Shown in pieces: positions 19,971-30,144 of a stretch of DNA of 64,000 nucleotides. The DNA comes from Candidatus Methylacidiphilum fumarolicum (GTDB lineage: Bacteria > Verrucomicrobiota > Verrucomicrobiia > Methylacidiphilales > Methylacidiphilaceae): positions 124,001 through 188,000 of the forward strand of contig NZ_OX458932.1 in NCBI RefSeq assembly GCF_949774925.1, written 5' to 3'. The notes beneath the pieces are model-generated. The model worked only from the letters and a program-made list of their open reading frames with translations. It was not told the origin of the DNA and ran no database searches. The position numbers were made by a program, and so were the translations under genes. Numbering within the stretch: position 1 is the first letter of the stretch; each line of letters starts with the position of its first letter.

Positions 19971-20342
19971 ATGAACAATATTAAAATGGCACTTCCTGCT
20001 TTTCTAGGTGGTTTAGCTGTTATTATGGGAGCCTATGGGGCTCATGGGCTTAAGCCCGCTGTCCAGGAATCCCATTTCATAGAAATGTGGAAAACAGCCG
20101 TCCAATATCATTTTATTCATGTCTTAGCTCTCCTATTTATTGGAAATCAAAGAAAAGGCTTTTGGATTCCTTTCTTTTTATTTTTTCTGGGGATTGTTTT
20201 TTTTAGTGGCTCACTTTATACTTTAGTTCTATCGAAGTCATTCTATTGGGCGAAGTTTACTCCAATTGGAGGGGGATGTTTTATCTTTGGATGGTTATGG
20301 TTAGGATTTGAAGCCCTCTTTAAAAGAAATATTTCTGCATGA
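19971..20342 (+). CDS. DUF423 family small membrane protein
   Basis: 123 residues with four predicted membrane helices. MGAYGAHGL near the N-terminus and TAVQYHFIHVLALLFIG are the diagnostic DUF423 (YgdD-like) signatures, and FTPIGGGCFIFGWLWL ends the last helix. The family is widespread, inner-membrane and of unknown function. It stands alone between mutS and clpB. Confidence 0.85.
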   Translation: MNNIKMALPAFLGGLAVIMGAYGAHGLKPAVQESHFIEMWKTAVQYHFIHVLALLFIGNQRKGFWIPFFLFFLGIVFFSGSLYTLVLSKSFYWAKFTPIGGGCFIFGWLWLGFEALFKRNISA

Positions 20343-20363
20343 ATAGTTTATTTCCGAAAAACA

Positions 20364-20369
20364 TATAAT
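20364..20369 (+). promoter_or_regulatory. Candidate -10 box for clpB
   Basis: A perfect TATAAT lies 18 bp before the clpB ATG. No good -35 is seen 17 bp upstream (GAATAG), so the promoter may be activated or use another sigma factor. Confidence 0.3.
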
Positions 20370-20386
20370 GGACTAAAAGAAAACTA

Positions 20387-22993
20387 ATGAACCGATTTAC
20401 AGAAAAAGCACAGGAAGCGATTGCAGAATCTCAGGCAATTGCGACAAAGTATGGTCATCAAGTTGTAGATGTTGAACATTTATTAGAAGCTCTAATAACC
20501 CAAGAAGGAGGCCTTGTCCCAAGAATTCTCGAAAGATGCGGTGTTCCTTTAAAGTTGCTTCGAGAAGAGCTAGAAAACGAACTAGAAAAGTTTCCTCGTA
20601 TTACTGGGACAGCTGCGACCACTGGTAGTTATATTAGTCAACGTTTCAGCGAGCTCTTAGTTAAAGCTAGAGAAGAGGCCAAAAGGCTTAAAGATGAATA
20701 TGTCAGTGTCGAGCATCTCCTGTTGGCCATGCTCGAAGAATCTTCTAAAACCGTCGTAGCTAGGCTCTTTAAATCCCACGGCTTAGATAGAGAGACTCTC
20801 TTGCGAGTGCTTACTGAAGTGCGGGGCTCCCAAAGAGTGACTTCACCTAACCCAGAGGTTACCTATGAAGCTTTGGAAAAATATGGCAGGGATTTGACCA
20901 AACTTGCCGAACTAGGAAAACTCGATCCGGTGATTGGAAGGGATGCTGAAATTCGAAGAACGATTCAGGTTTTGTGCCGTCGAACGAAAAACAATCCCGT
21001 GTTGATTGGTGAACCTGGAGTAGGAAAAACAGCTATAGTGGAAGGGATAGCTCAAAGAATTGTGAAGGGGGATGTGCCCGAAAGCCTCAAGAATCGACGG
21101 ATCGTTGCTCTGGATATGGGAGCATTGATTGCAGGAGCAAAATATCGTGGAGAGTTTGAAGAAAGGCTAAAAGCTGTCCTCAAAGAGATTAGTTCAGCGC
21201 AAGGACAAATTATTCTTTTCATTGATGAAATTCATACGGTTGTGGGGGCGGGCAAAGCGGAAGGAGCTATTGATGCAGGGAACATGCTTAAGCCAATGTT
21301 GGCACGGGGAGAACTTCATTGTATTGGAGCAACCACGCTGGACGAGTATCGAAAATACATAGAAAAAGATGCAGCTCTTGAAAGAAGATTTCAGCCCGTA
21401 TTGGTAGAAGAACCCACTGTTGAGGATACCATCTCTATTCTTCGGGGGCTGAAAAACCGCTACGAAGTCCATCATGGAGTAAGAATCCAAGACGCTGCTC
21501 TAGTTGCTGCTGCTGTGTTGTCTCATCGCTATATTTCAGATCGTTTTCTGCCAGATAAGGCTATTGATCTTGTTGATGAAGCGGCTGCCAAGCTAAAGAC
21601 AGAAATGGAAAGCATGCCCGAAGAACTAGAGTCTTTGGAAAGGAAAGTTCTGCAATTAGAAATAGAAAGGGAGGCCTTAAGAAAAGAAAAGGATGAAGCT
21701 TCTCAGAAAAGGTTGGAAGAACTAGAAAAGGAGTTAGCAGAATTAAGGTCTGAAAGAGATCGAATGAGAGCCAACTGGGAAGCAGAAAAAGGGTCGATTA
21801 TGGAGCTTCAGCATCTTAGAGAAGAATTACAAAAGGCTGAACAGGAAATTGAAAAAGCTCAAAGAGAATATGATTTGAATAAAGTGGCCGAATTGCGTTA
21901 TGGGAAAATTCCGACCCTTACGAAACAGATCCAAGAGCTTGAATCAAAAATATCGGAAGAGGACGGCTCCAAACATCGGATGATCCAAGAAGAGGTGACC
22001 CCAGATTTGATTGCTGAAATTGTTTCTCGCTGGACAGGTATTCCGGTAGCTCGGCTTCTAGAAGGAGAAAAAGAAAAGCTACTCAAACTGGATCAGATCC
22101 TTCACAAGAGGGTTGTTGGACAAGATGAAGCCGTCAATGCAGTAGTGGATGCTATTCTTAGAGCCCGCTCAGGCCTGAAAGATCCGAAGCGACCCATTGG
22201 TTCTTTTATATTTTTGGGGCCAACAGGAGTAGGAAAGACAGAATTGGCGCGTTCTCTTGCCGAAGCTCTTTTCGATAGTGAAGAAAACATGATCCGACTG
22301 GATATGAGTGAATATATGGAAAAGCATACGGTGGCGCGCCTCATTGGAGCTCCTCCTGGTTATGTCGGATTTGAGGAAGGCGGACAACTAACGGAAGCGG
22401 TTCGCAGAAAACCCTATTCGGTACTTTTGCTGGATGAAATAGAGAAAGCGCATCCGGAGGTTTTCAATCTTTTCTTACAAATTTTGGAGGATGGTCGGCT
22501 AACCGATGGTCATGGCAGAACGGTCGATTTTAAAAACACCATTATTATAATGACTTCTAACATTGGAAGTGTGTATCTGACAGAATCGGCCTTAATGGGG
22601 GGAACTATAAGGGAGGATGTTAGAACAAAAATCATGGAGGAATTACGAGCTGTTTTTCGACCTGAATTTTTGAATCGAATTGACGAAGTTGTTATTTTTA
22701 AGCCTTTGAGTTTAAACGAAATCAAACAAATTGTCGATTTACAGCTGGTACTCATTAAAAACAGGCTTCTTGAAAAATATATTGCATTGGAACTAAGTGA
22801 GAGCGCAAAGGAACATCTGGCACATGAAGGCTACAGTCCCATTTATGGAGCAAGGCCTCTTCGAAGAATTCTTCAAAGAGAGATCGAAACTCCCCTTTCT
22901 AGAAAAATAATTGCAGGAGAGATTGTCGAACATGACCATGTTTTCGTTGACTTCAAAGATGGAAAGCTACATTTTGAAATAAGGAAATCCTAG
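20387..22993 (+). CDS. clpB: Hsp100 disaggregase
   Basis: Hexameric AAA+ unfoldase that works with DnaK to resolubilise protein aggregates. 868 residues, normal length. The N-terminal Clp repeat domain begins [11 protein letters not shown]; the first nucleotide site is [15 protein letters not shown] near residue 207; the ClpB-specific coiled-coil middle domain spans about 410-530; the second site is [18 protein letters not shown] near residue 608, with [16 protein letters not shown] as the pore-loop region. No ClpP-binding loop is seen. The next gene starts directly after the stop codon. Confidence 0.97.
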   Translation: MNRFTEKAQEAIAESQAIATKYGHQVVDVEHLLEALITQEGGLVPRILERCGVPLKLLREELENELEKFPRITGTAATTGSYISQRFSELLVKAREEAKRLKDEYVSVEHLLLAMLEESSKTVVARLFKSHGLDRETLLRVLTEVRGSQRVTSPNPEVTYEALEKYGRDLTKLAELGKLDPVIGRDAEIRRTIQVLCRRTKNNPVLIGEPGVGKTAIVEGIAQRIVKGDVPESLKNRRIVALDMGALIAGAKYRGEFEERLKAVLKEISSAQGQIILFIDEIHTVVGAGKAEGAIDAGNMLKPMLARGELHCIGATTLDEYRKYIEKDAALERRFQPVLVEEPTVEDTISILRGLKNRYEVHHGVRIQDAALVAAAVLSHRYISDRFLPDKAIDLVDEAAAKLKTEMESMPEELESLERKVLQLEIEREALRKEKDEASQKRLEELEKELAELRSERDRMRANWEAEKGSIMELQHLREELQKAEQEIEKAQREYDLNKVAELRYGKIPTLTKQIQELESKISEEDGSKHRMIQEEVTPDLIAEIVSRWTGIPVARLLEGEKEKLLKLDQILHKRVVGQDEAVNAVVDAILRARSGLKDPKRPIGSFIFLGPTGVGKTELARSLAEALFDSEENMIRLDMSEYMEKHTVARLIGAPPGYVGFEEGGQLTEAVRRKPYSVLLLDEIEKAHPEVFNLFLQILEDGRLTDGHGRTVDFKNTIIIMTSNIGSVYLTESALMGGTIREDVRTKIMEELRAVFRPEFLNRIDEVVIFKPLSLNEIKQIVDLQLVLIKNRLLEKYIALELSESAKEHLAHEGYSPIYGARPLRRILQREIETPLSRKIIAGEIVEHDHVFVDFKDGKLHFEIRKS

Positions 22994-23371
22994 ATGAAAG
23001 AGCTATCGCCTGCTTTGCTTTCTTCTGCTCTTGAGGAAAAAATACGAGCAAGAATTTCGGAGCTGTCTGTCCATCTTGACCAGCTGGTTGCTGCTTATCT
23101 TTCCAGGCTTCATAGAGAAATAGAGAATTTATCCTTAGAAATCTCTCTCATCAATAAGCATGCGCCAGATACCCGGAAGAAAATAAAGCTATTAAGCCAG
23201 CTACTGAAAACTCTTGAAAGGATTCAAATCAGACCTGAAAAAGGCAGAAGAAAAGATTTAAAGAAAATAGATTCCTTAATCGGCTATCTTTCTGAACAGC
23301 TTGAAAAAGAGAGCAAGGAATTAAAAGTATCTTCCTTTGTTCTTTCATTAGAAAGACAAATCAAACAATGA
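22994..23371 (+). CDS. Small coiled-coil protein of unknown function
   Basis: 125 residues, almost entirely helical and charged, with heptad-like stretches (YLSRLHREIENLSLEISL and DSLIGYLSEQLEKESKEL). Its ATG abuts the clpB stop codon with no gap, and the phosphatase gene follows after 9 bp, so it is surely translated as part of a clpB-x-ppx operon. I do not recognise the family. Position suggests a link to protein quality control or polyphosphate, but that is only context. Confidence 0.65.
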   Translation: MKELSPALLSSALEEKIRARISELSVHLDQLVAAYLSRLHREIENLSLEISLINKHAPDTRKKIKLLSQLLKTLERIQIRPEKGRRKDLKKIDSLIGYLSEQLEKESKELKVSSFVLSLERQIKQ

Positions 23372-23380
23372 CTAACTTGC

Positions 23381-24394
23381 ATGATCCTTTCTCAGCAAAA
23401 TCCTTCTATTGAAAACAATTCAGGGTCAAATTCTTTTTGTGAGTATTCAGGAAATCGGGACTATTTTGCCGTTTATGATATTGGAAGCAATACAATAAAA
23501 TTTCTAACAGCAAGGAAGAAAGACGAAAAAACTATCGATTTTCTTTTGCATCTGAGTTATACGACAAGACTTGCTGATAAGCTCTTTTTCACAGGAGAAC
23601 TTTCTCAGGATGCCATTCATAGAACCCTAGATATCTTGCGACACCTTCGAATGCGGGCTGATAATTTAAAAGTAGGTAGTCGCATAGCCGCAGCGACCAG
23701 TGCCGTACGAGACAGTAAAAATAGGAAAAAATTTCTAAAAGAAGCCGAAGAGGTGCTTGGTCATAAAATCCTTTTGTTAAGTGGAGAGGACGAAGCAAAA
23801 ACCATCTATAGAGGCGTCAGTTCTGATCCTTCCCTTCAGGGGAAGGATAACCTTCTAACGGTCCTTGACGTGGGCGGAGGAAGTTCGGAATGGATTTGTG
23901 GCAAAGATAAAAAACCAGAACGATTTCTAAGCCTTCCTTTGGGAGCCATCCGAATCAAAGACCGGTTTATTACAGAGTATCCTGTTGGCACAAAAACTGT
24001 GGCTCACATGCTGCTTTGTTTGGAAAAACAGTTAAAAGAACAGTTAAAGGATTTTAAAAACTACAGTCAGCACATCATTGGAACTGGCGGGACAGTTGCA
24101 GCCATGGCAAATATGTTTCAAGAATCTCCAAAAGAAGATTTTTTGAAAACGCATCTTTATGCAATGGGAACAGATGCCATTCAAAAAAAAATAGAAGAGC
24201 TTTCTCGCTATGATTTAACAAAACTTGCTACTGTTCCTGGATTACCTCAAAGTCGGATTGAAATCATTATCCCTGGAATGGCTGTTGTTTTTTCAACATT
24301 ATCTGTTTTAGGAGCAAACTCCATTACCTCCAGTATCCGCGGGTTACGCTATGGCCTTCTTGATTTACTAATGAGTGAATCCAGCAAACTTTAA
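23381..24394 (+). CDS. Ppx/GppA exopolyphosphatase-type phosphatase
   Basis: 337-residue member of the ASKHA-fold Ppx/GppA family, which removes phosphate from polyphosphate or pppGpp. FAVYDIGSNTIKFLTAR near residue 30 is the first phosphate loop, TSAVRDSKNR and LLSGEDEAKTIYRGV follow, LDVGGGSSEWI is the second phosphate loop, and IIGTGGTVAAMA the third. It lacks the long C-terminal HD domain of E. coli Ppx. The first 25 residues have no match to the family. Whether it prefers polyP or pppGpp cannot be told. Confidence 0.85.
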   Translation: MILSQQNPSIENNSGSNSFCEYSGNRDYFAVYDIGSNTIKFLTARKKDEKTIDFLLHLSYTTRLADKLFFTGELSQDAIHRTLDILRHLRMRADNLKVGSRIAAATSAVRDSKNRKKFLKEAEEVLGHKILLLSGEDEAKTIYRGVSSDPSLQGKDNLLTVLDVGGGSSEWICGKDKKPERFLSLPLGAIRIKDRFITEYPVGTKTVAHMLLCLEKQLKEQLKDFKNYSQHIIGTGGTVAAMANMFQESPKEDFLKTHLYAMGTDAIQKKIEELSRYDLTKLATVPGLPQSRIEIIIPGMAVVFSTLSVLGANSITSSIRGLRYGLLDLLMSESSKL

Positions 24395-24490
24395 TTTTTT
24401 CCTGTGTTAATATATTCAAAAGAATGTCTTGTTTCTTTTTGTCTCTAAGGCTCTTTAGAACAAAAAGAAGAAATTAAAAAGGTAGAAGGC

Positions 24491-25879
24491 ATGCACACAC
24501 TATTCGACAATCATAACCACGACAATCTAGAAGAAATTATTTACCCAGCGTATGCAAGGCGGGATATGGTCGAGCCCGTTCCAAAGTATCAACTGCCCAC
24601 TAAAGGCATGCCACCCGAGGTAGCCGCTCAAATTATAAGAGATGAATTAATGCTCGAAGGCAATCCACGACTTAATTTAGCTACCTTTGTGACGACATGG
24701 ATGGAAAAAGAGGCAAAAGAACTCATAGCCGAAACATTGGATAAAAACTTAATAGACAAGGATGAATATCCCACAACGGCTGAAATAGAGAAAAGATGTG
24801 TCCGGATGATCGCCAAACTTTTTCATGGTGCCGCTCATGAAAAACCCATTGGGACCTCAACAATAGGCTCTTCCGAAGCCATTATGCTTGCTGGATTGGC
24901 CATGAAATGGAATTGGAAAAAAAGACAAAAGAAAACAGGGAATTCCTCCACTGTGCCTAATCTGGTTATGGGAACCAATGTTCAGGTAGTTTGGGAAAAA
25001 TTTTGCAGATACTTCGAGGTGGAGCCACGCATGATTCCTGTTGTTCCAGGCAGTTACTCAACAAATCCAGAGAATGTGGCTTCGTATTTAGATGAAAATA
25101 CAATAGGGGTTGTTGCTATCCTAGGAACGACTTATACAGGAGAGTTTGAACCAATTGAACAAATCCATGAGGTCATCAAGGATTTCTCCATAACCAATGG
25201 GGTTAAAATTCCCCTGCATATCGATGCCGCCAGTGGTGGGTTTGTTGCTCCCTTTATTCATCCAGAGCTTCAATGGGATTTCCGACTTCCTCTGGTCGAA
25301 TCTATAAATGTTTCTGGTCATAAATATGGGCTGGTTTATCCTGGAATAGGATGGGTCATTTGGAGAAGTGAAGCGTCCTTACCTGAAGAACTCATTTTCA
25401 AAGTCAATTATCTTGGGGGTGAACTTCCCACATTTACCTTGAATTTTTCAAGGTCTGGAAGCCAGGTCATCGCCCAATATTATAATTTTCTTAGATTAGG
25501 GAAAGAAGGGTATACGAATATTTTCAAAGCTATGCAGGCTATCAGTCTCCATTTGGCTGATCAAATTGATTCCCTTGGAATATTCCATATGATCAGTCGA
25601 GGCAAAGACATCCCTGTTATCTGTTTTGAGATAAAGACCGAAGAGCCTTTTACCGTATTTGACCTTTCATACAGGCTTAGAGAAAAAGGATGGCAGATCC
25701 CTGCTTATTTTATGCCTCCAAATGCACAAAATATCGCGGTCATGCGAATCGTTATCCGGGAAGGCTTTTCTAGAGACATGGCAGATATGCTTTTTAAGGA
25801 TATTAAAACCTCGGTTGATGAGCTCCGATCAAGGACCCACAGGCATCCACCAAAAAAATCTCTCCGATTTATTCATTGA
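24491..25879 (+). CDS. gadB: Glutamate decarboxylase
   Basis: PLP enzyme that turns glutamate into GABA and CO2, consuming a proton. 462 residues, close to E. coli GadB (466). IGSSEAIMLAGLAMKW, HIDAASGGFVAPF and SINVSGHKYGLVYPG are typical; the Schiff-base lysine is Lys278. The C-terminus keeps a His-containing tail (RTHRHPPKKSLRFIH) like the pH-responsive tail of GadB. A role in acid resistance fits an acidophile but is inferred; no glutamate/GABA antiporter gene lies nearby. Confidence 0.93.
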   Translation: MHTLFDNHNHDNLEEIIYPAYARRDMVEPVPKYQLPTKGMPPEVAAQIIRDELMLEGNPRLNLATFVTTWMEKEAKELIAETLDKNLIDKDEYPTTAEIEKRCVRMIAKLFHGAAHEKPIGTSTIGSSEAIMLAGLAMKWNWKKRQKKTGNSSTVPNLVMGTNVQVVWEKFCRYFEVEPRMIPVVPGSYSTNPENVASYLDENTIGVVAILGTTYTGEFEPIEQIHEVIKDFSITNGVKIPLHIDAASGGFVAPFIHPELQWDFRLPLVESINVSGHKYGLVYPGIGWVIWRSEASLPEELIFKVNYLGGELPTFTLNFSRSGSQVIAQYYNFLRLGKEGYTNIFKAMQAISLHLADQIDSLGIFHMISRGKDIPVICFEIKTEEPFTVFDLSYRLREKGWQIPAYFMPPNAQNIAVMRIVIREGFSRDMADMLFKDIKTSVDELRSRTHRHPPKKSLRFIH

Positions 25880-25924
25880 TTTTTCTTTTGGTCGCTCGCC
25901 TTTTTTTTCTGCTATTTTAAAAAG

Positions 25925-27601
25925 ATGGGAATAAGGTTAGAAGAACGGTATTTAGCTGTTTTTGATTACCATGAAAGAACAAAGCACCGGCTTCAAGCAT
26001 ATGCTCCCTCCCCGATGTTCCTTGACTGGGAAAATGAACCTTTCTTGTTCCGTGTTTATGAAGGGGCATGTAAAGTTTTCCTGCCAATACTAAAAGACAT
26101 TCCTTCTCCGTCTTTTGACTCCCTTGGCTTTAAGTCTATTGATCCACACCCTATTTCTATCGAGTCGATCAGTCTTTTTTTATTGGATAGTTTAGCTATC
26201 TCTGCTTGGAAATCAGCCCCAGGGCTTATGCCTTGGAGTTTGCGAATAAACCCTTCTAGCGGCAATCTCCATCCTACCGAAGTATATTTATTACTCGATG
26301 CGATAGGAAATGAAGAAACCGAAACGGCTTTATATCATTACTGTGCCCTTTACCATTGTTTAGAAAAAAGGGCTATTCTAGGAAAAAATCTCCTTAGGGA
26401 ATGGGGACTGACCAATCAATTTTTTCTTGTTGGAATAAGTTCTATTTTTTGGAGAGAATCCTGGAAATATGGAGAAAGAGCCTATCGATATTGCCAGTTG
26501 GACATCGGTCATGTTTTAGGAACGATTAGTTACGCTGCGGCAATGCTTGGCTGGAATACCTATATTATCGAAGGAGTAGGCACGGAGCTGCTTGGCTCTA
26601 TCTTAGGAATTGCTTCTCAAAGAGGAATGGAAAAAGAACATCCAGAAACTCTTTTGTTGATCAGTCCTCCACAAAAGGAAAAGCCGAAACTTTTCATTAC
26701 AGAAGAAAAATTTGATAAACTTATTCCTAAGACACTTTTTGGCGTTCCCAATAGACTCAGTAAGGAACATTTTCCTTGGCCTGTAATAGAAAAAATCAGC
26801 GAAGCCTGCCAGCAAGCCTCTTCTTTTCCTATTGCAATACCATTAGATAAAGACCTATCTCAGACTGATTCACAAAGTTTTCCTTCTTTTGATCGAAAGG
26901 TTGCTGCAAGAGAGATTATTAGGAGAAGGAGGAGTGCACAGGCTATGGATAATAAAGCCTGGCTTGATAAGGACCATTTTCTTCTTTTTCTTCAAAAAAT
27001 AAAAAGTACTTTGAGCAATCGAAAGTTCCCTTTTGATCTTTTTAGAGAAAATTTTATCGTGGCTTTGCTTTTTTTTGTCAATCGGATCGAAGGACTGCCT
27101 CAAGGATTATATCTTTTGAATATTTCTTCAGATCTAGAAAGAGTTACCCAAATGCTAGATCAAGACTTTCTATGGGAAAACATCTTTGCACCTCTTCCCT
27201 TTTTCTTTCTTAAGCCGTTTCGCTCAGGAATGATTGTTCAAACCATTCATTGTCACCAATCGATAGCTTCTAATGGGTTTTTTTCGCTTGGCATAATGGT
27301 TGAATTTGAGAAATCCCTCCAACTTGTTGGCCCGGCTGTTTATCCGAAGCTTTTTTGGCAATGCGGTCTCTTAGGCCAATTGCTTTATCTTGAAGCAGAA
27401 GCCAGTGGGTTTAGAGGAACTGGCATAGGCTGTTTTTTCGATGATGAATGTCATAGACTTCTCGGAATAAACGATAAACAATGGCAATCTCTTTATCATT
27501 TTACCATCGGAAAAGAAATCGTTGATAAGAGGATTCAGAAAATCGATCCTTACTTTTTCCTAGAAAAAATAAGGAAAGAGCTTGTGAATATTAGAAGCTA
27601 A
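25925..27601 (+). CDS. SagB/ThcOx-type nitroreductase-fold protein with two tandem domains
   Basis: 558 residues comprising two nitroreductase-like halves. The N-terminal half has LRINPSSGNLHPTEVYLLL, the hallmark of the SagB/ThcOx flavin-dependent dehydrogenase family. The C-terminal half restarts at AAREIIRRRRSAQAMDN (about residue 325) and has LLGQLLYLEAEASGFRGTGIG near the end. SagB proteins oxidise azolines in peptide toxins, but no YcaO cyclodehydratase or precursor peptide is next to it, so this is probably the stand-alone subfamily of unknown substrate. It follows gadB by 45 bp on the same strand. Confidence 0.75.
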   Translation: MGIRLEERYLAVFDYHERTKHRLQAYAPSPMFLDWENEPFLFRVYEGACKVFLPILKDIPSPSFDSLGFKSIDPHPISIESISLFLLDSLAISAWKSAPGLMPWSLRINPSSGNLHPTEVYLLLDAIGNEETETALYHYCALYHCLEKRAILGKNLLREWGLTNQFFLVGISSIFWRESWKYGERAYRYCQLDIGHVLGTISYAAAMLGWNTYIIEGVGTELLGSILGIASQRGMEKEHPETLLLISPPQKEKPKLFITEEKFDKLIPKTLFGVPNRLSKEHFPWPVIEKISEACQQASSFPIAIPLDKDLSQTDSQSFPSFDRKVAAREIIRRRRSAQAMDNKAWLDKDHFLLFLQKIKSTLSNRKFPFDLFRENFIVALLFFVNRIEGLPQGLYLLNISSDLERVTQMLDQDFLWENIFAPLPFFFLKPFRSGMIVQTIHCHQSIASNGFFSLGIMVEFEKSLQLVGPAVYPKLFWQCGLLGQLLYLEAEASGFRGTGIGCFFDDECHRLLGINDKQWQSLYHFTIGKEIVDKRIQKIDPYFFLEKIRKELVNIRS

Positions 27602-27632
27602 AAGGTTTTTTAAATGAGTTGTGTTCTTTCTT

Positions 27633-28544
27633 TTAATCTTTCACGACGACGGGAGTGCCTAAGGGAACGAGAGGGTAAAGATCTTGAGCAAAACTTTTCG
27701 GAAGCCTTACGCAGCCATGCGAAGCAGCATAACCAGGTAAATAGCCTCCATGAAGCCCAACACCGTCATCCGTTAGCCTAAGGAAAAAGGGCATGTCGGC
27801 TGGCTCATAATGAAGCCCAGCGGGAGGAATCATACCCACTGTTGCATTAGCATAGATTATTTTTCCTTTTGAATCGACGAAGCAGCCATACTTGTTTGAC
27901 CGATGGAGAATTTCTTTATTGATGACGTTAAATCTTCCAAGGGGAGTGGGATGATCTTTGGTTCCTGAACAAATGGGAGAGATTGCAGCCAATCTGCCCC
28001 CTTGATAAACGTAGAGCTTCTGTTCGCTGATGTTGATCTCCAGTTTGGTTACTTTTTCAGAAGGATTAATGTTCCACCAGATAGCAGGCAAAATTCTATG
28101 GATGATATAAACGCGTTCGGTTCCAGGTTTTTTATCTGCTGAATTATTAACCGAAGAGGAGAGATTCTGTTTTTTTTCTAGTTTTTCTTGTTCTTTTTTC
28201 TTTTTTTCTTCTTCTTCTTTTCGTTTCTTTTCTTCTTTTTCTAGTTTTTTAAGTCTTTTTTTCTCTTCTTTTTCCTTTTGCTTTAATGCCTTTTTTTCTT
28301 CTTCAGTCAATACTGGAGATGCAGCCGGTATGTTTTCAGTCAAGGATTCGTTGTCGAAGTTTCCTTGAGTATTTACTTCTTGTGGACTGCTCCCATTGTC
28401 ATTGTTTTCGAACAATGGATCGTTGGAGCTCTCCATTGCTTGGCTAAGTTGTTGGCATGTAACAAAGAGCGTAAAAGAAAACAACAAGACGAAAATAAAT
28501 CTTTTAACCAAAATGTTAGAGATCATTTGTTCTAAGTAAAACAT
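27633..28544 (-). CDS. Exported L,D-transpeptidase (YkuD domain)
   Basis: 303 residues. An N-terminal signal or anchor (FIFVLLFSFTLFVTCQQLS) is followed by a charged, Lys/Glu-rich linker (about residues 75-125, almost pure K and E), then the YkuD catalytic domain with the active-site His/Cys signature SHGCVRLPKSFAQDLY (Cys278). YkuD enzymes make 3-3 crosslinks in peptidoglycan or attach proteins to it. The linker probably spans the peptidoglycan layer. Convergent with the SagB-like gene; tRNA-Gly lies about 90 bp upstream. Confidence 0.9.
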   Translation of the reverse strand: MFYLEQMISNILVKRFIFVLLFSFTLFVTCQQLSQAMESSNDPLFENNDNGSSPQEVNTQGNFDNESLTENIPAASPVLTEEEKKALKQKEKEEKKRLKKLEKEEKKRKEEEEKKKKEQEKLEKKQNLSSSVNNSADKKPGTERVYIIHRILPAIWWNINPSEKVTKLEINISEQKLYVYQGGRLAAISPICSGTKDHPTPLGRFNVINKEILHRSNKYGCFVDSKGKIIYANATVGMIPPAGLHYEPADMPFFLRLTDDGVGLHGGYLPGYAASHGCVRLPKSFAQDLYPLVPLGTPVVVKD

Positions 28545-28636
28545 ATATAAATAGTTTTCTCTATAAAGATGTCGAGAAATATCTCATTTGGACGAAGCAG
28601 TTGATAGAAAAAAAAAGAAAAGAAATCTTAAAAAAA

Positions 28637-28710
28637 TGGAGCGGGTGAAGGGAATCGAACCCTCGTGTGCAGCTTGGAAGGCTGCCGTTCTACCATTGAA
28701 CTACACCCGC
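28637..28710 (-). tRNA. tRNA-Gly (anticodon TCC)
   Basis: The minus strand folds as a cloverleaf: acceptor GCGGGTG pairs with CACCCGC, the anticodon loop is CTTCCAA with anticodon TCC, the T-arm is GAGGGTTCGATTCCCTT, and the discriminator T is followed by an encoded CCA. Marks the left edge of the accessory stretch that runs to tRNA-Arg. Confidence 0.95.
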
Positions 28711-28806
28711 TTCTATTAAGAACTCTTTTGTAAGAATTACAAATCCATCAAAGACGATGATGAAATTGTGTACGTGTTTTTCTATATATTCGAAGAAAAA
28801 ATCAAA

Positions 28807-29238
28807 TCAACTTTTTTTTGTCATGAACTCGTGGCTAGAAGCCTCAAACTCATCCCGGCCCCCGACTGGTATTGGGTCTGAGAATTCGAGGCTGAACGAC
28901 GAATAACCCCTCACGACAGCTCGATAAGCCAATGCGATATGAATGGTGGTATTGCTGTTGGCATTCTGATGGTAGCCACAAAAAGCACAGAATAGATACC
29001 TGTTTTGATCGCTCTTCTCTACCAACTCGAACTGGGATCAGGAATGCGGCTTACGCCAGCTGCGAGTTTTGGTCTTAAGATGAATGCAAATGTCATTCAA
29101 GTCCTCGAAGACCAGGTTTTCCCCCAGCTTGAGTCTATCGAAGAGGTATTGACGGATGAGATGATTTAAGATCCGTATATCTAGCGGAAAGACAACTACT
29201 CTAGTCGTTTCATGGTGCGCCAAGTACTTTCGGCGCAT
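28807..29238 (-). pseudogene. TnpB (IS605/IS607 OrfB) remnant
   Basis: Two broken frames on the minus strand together give the C-terminal third of a TnpB. The upstream part has ENLVFEDLNDI, matching the family's VLEDL-x-I motif with the catalytic glutamate. The downstream part has RYLFCAFCGYHQNANSN, the second half of the TnpB zinc finger followed by the A-D-x-N region. A frameshift and stops separate them, and the N-terminal part is not recognisable. No right-end RNA hairpin was found after it. Confidence 0.6.
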
Positions 29239-29544
29239 TTGGTTTAGAAGGATTCCCTCCGTTTTCAGTAACCATGCTGGACTTGTTGAGTCTTAGGGCT
29301 AGAGAAGTGCAACCATTAGAGGTTGTGGTGGTATTGTTCAAGCTGGTATTGTGCCTATCGGCTGCATTGCTGTCGGCTTCGGCAGAATCAATCTGGAAGA
29401 AATTTGGATATTCTATTCCATGTTTGATGAAATTTTTATAACGTGTTGGCTATCCAGGAGCATTTTTAAATGCGTTATAATATGAGGGTTTTAGGAGCTA
29501 TTTTTTTGGGTTTCCCAAAGAAAAGTTCTCAGGGTGGAAAGAAT
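29239..29544. other. Eroded sequence between two transposase remnants
   Basis: About 300 bp with no intact gene. A plus-strand frame near 29310-29450 reads VQAGIVPIGCIAVGFGR, which looks like a membrane-protein scrap, but I cannot assign it. ATAACG/CGTTAT half-sites flank a short hairpin near 29438-29480. Confidence 0.35.
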
Positions 29545-29930
29545 CTAGAGTGTCCGTTTGTTTCCGGCAGTGATTCCGCGGTATTTGGCACCTTCGATGT
29601 CTGTATTGATTACAAACCACTGGGCTAGAGGATGTTCAATTTCCGGATAAATCTGCCGATTGACCACAAGAACAAAAGCTCTCCTGCCTAACGAAAGACC
29701 TTGCTGCCTCTTAGCAACTTCTCTCAAAATCTCCGAAAATCCAACTCTTCTTGAAAGGACCATGGACACTAGGCATGGCCCTAAACCGTTGATGATACTT
29801 GTAAGGACTCCTTTATCTTCTGCGCCTTTCCATTCAAAAGCAATACAAGCCTGTCCTAGTGAGTAGCCAAGAGCTCCTTTCTGATAGAAGATTAGCTATT
29901 GTTTGGCTCTCTTAATCTTCCCTCAATTGT
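29545..29930 (-). pseudogene. IS1634-type transposase N-terminal remnant
   Basis: A minus-strand frame reads LSRRVGFSEILREVAKR and then FVLVVNRQIYPEIEHPLAQW. This matches the IS1634/IS4-like pattern of a gene start with LF-x-LG-x-EIL followed by LV-x-NRL-x-P-SK-AL-x-W. Earlier codons up to about 29930 continue the similarity in other frames. The catalytic DDE core is missing. An end-like inverted-repeat motif lies about 215 bp upstream at 30145-30167. Confidence 0.5.
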
Positions 29931-30144
29931 TGGAACTTTCACCCAGTAAAAAAAACATACTGATTCACTTTCCCCGCTCGGCCGCTGAATCGAAACGATA
30001 TGTAAAAAAGAAAATAGATGTTATTTTAGGAACCCATTAATTTCAATAAAGATCAAATTATGATTTAAAAAATGTTATTATAATGTAGCACAATGTATTT
30101 TTAAAAAATCACTTTTTCTCCTCTGGAGCATCTCAACAATTAGT

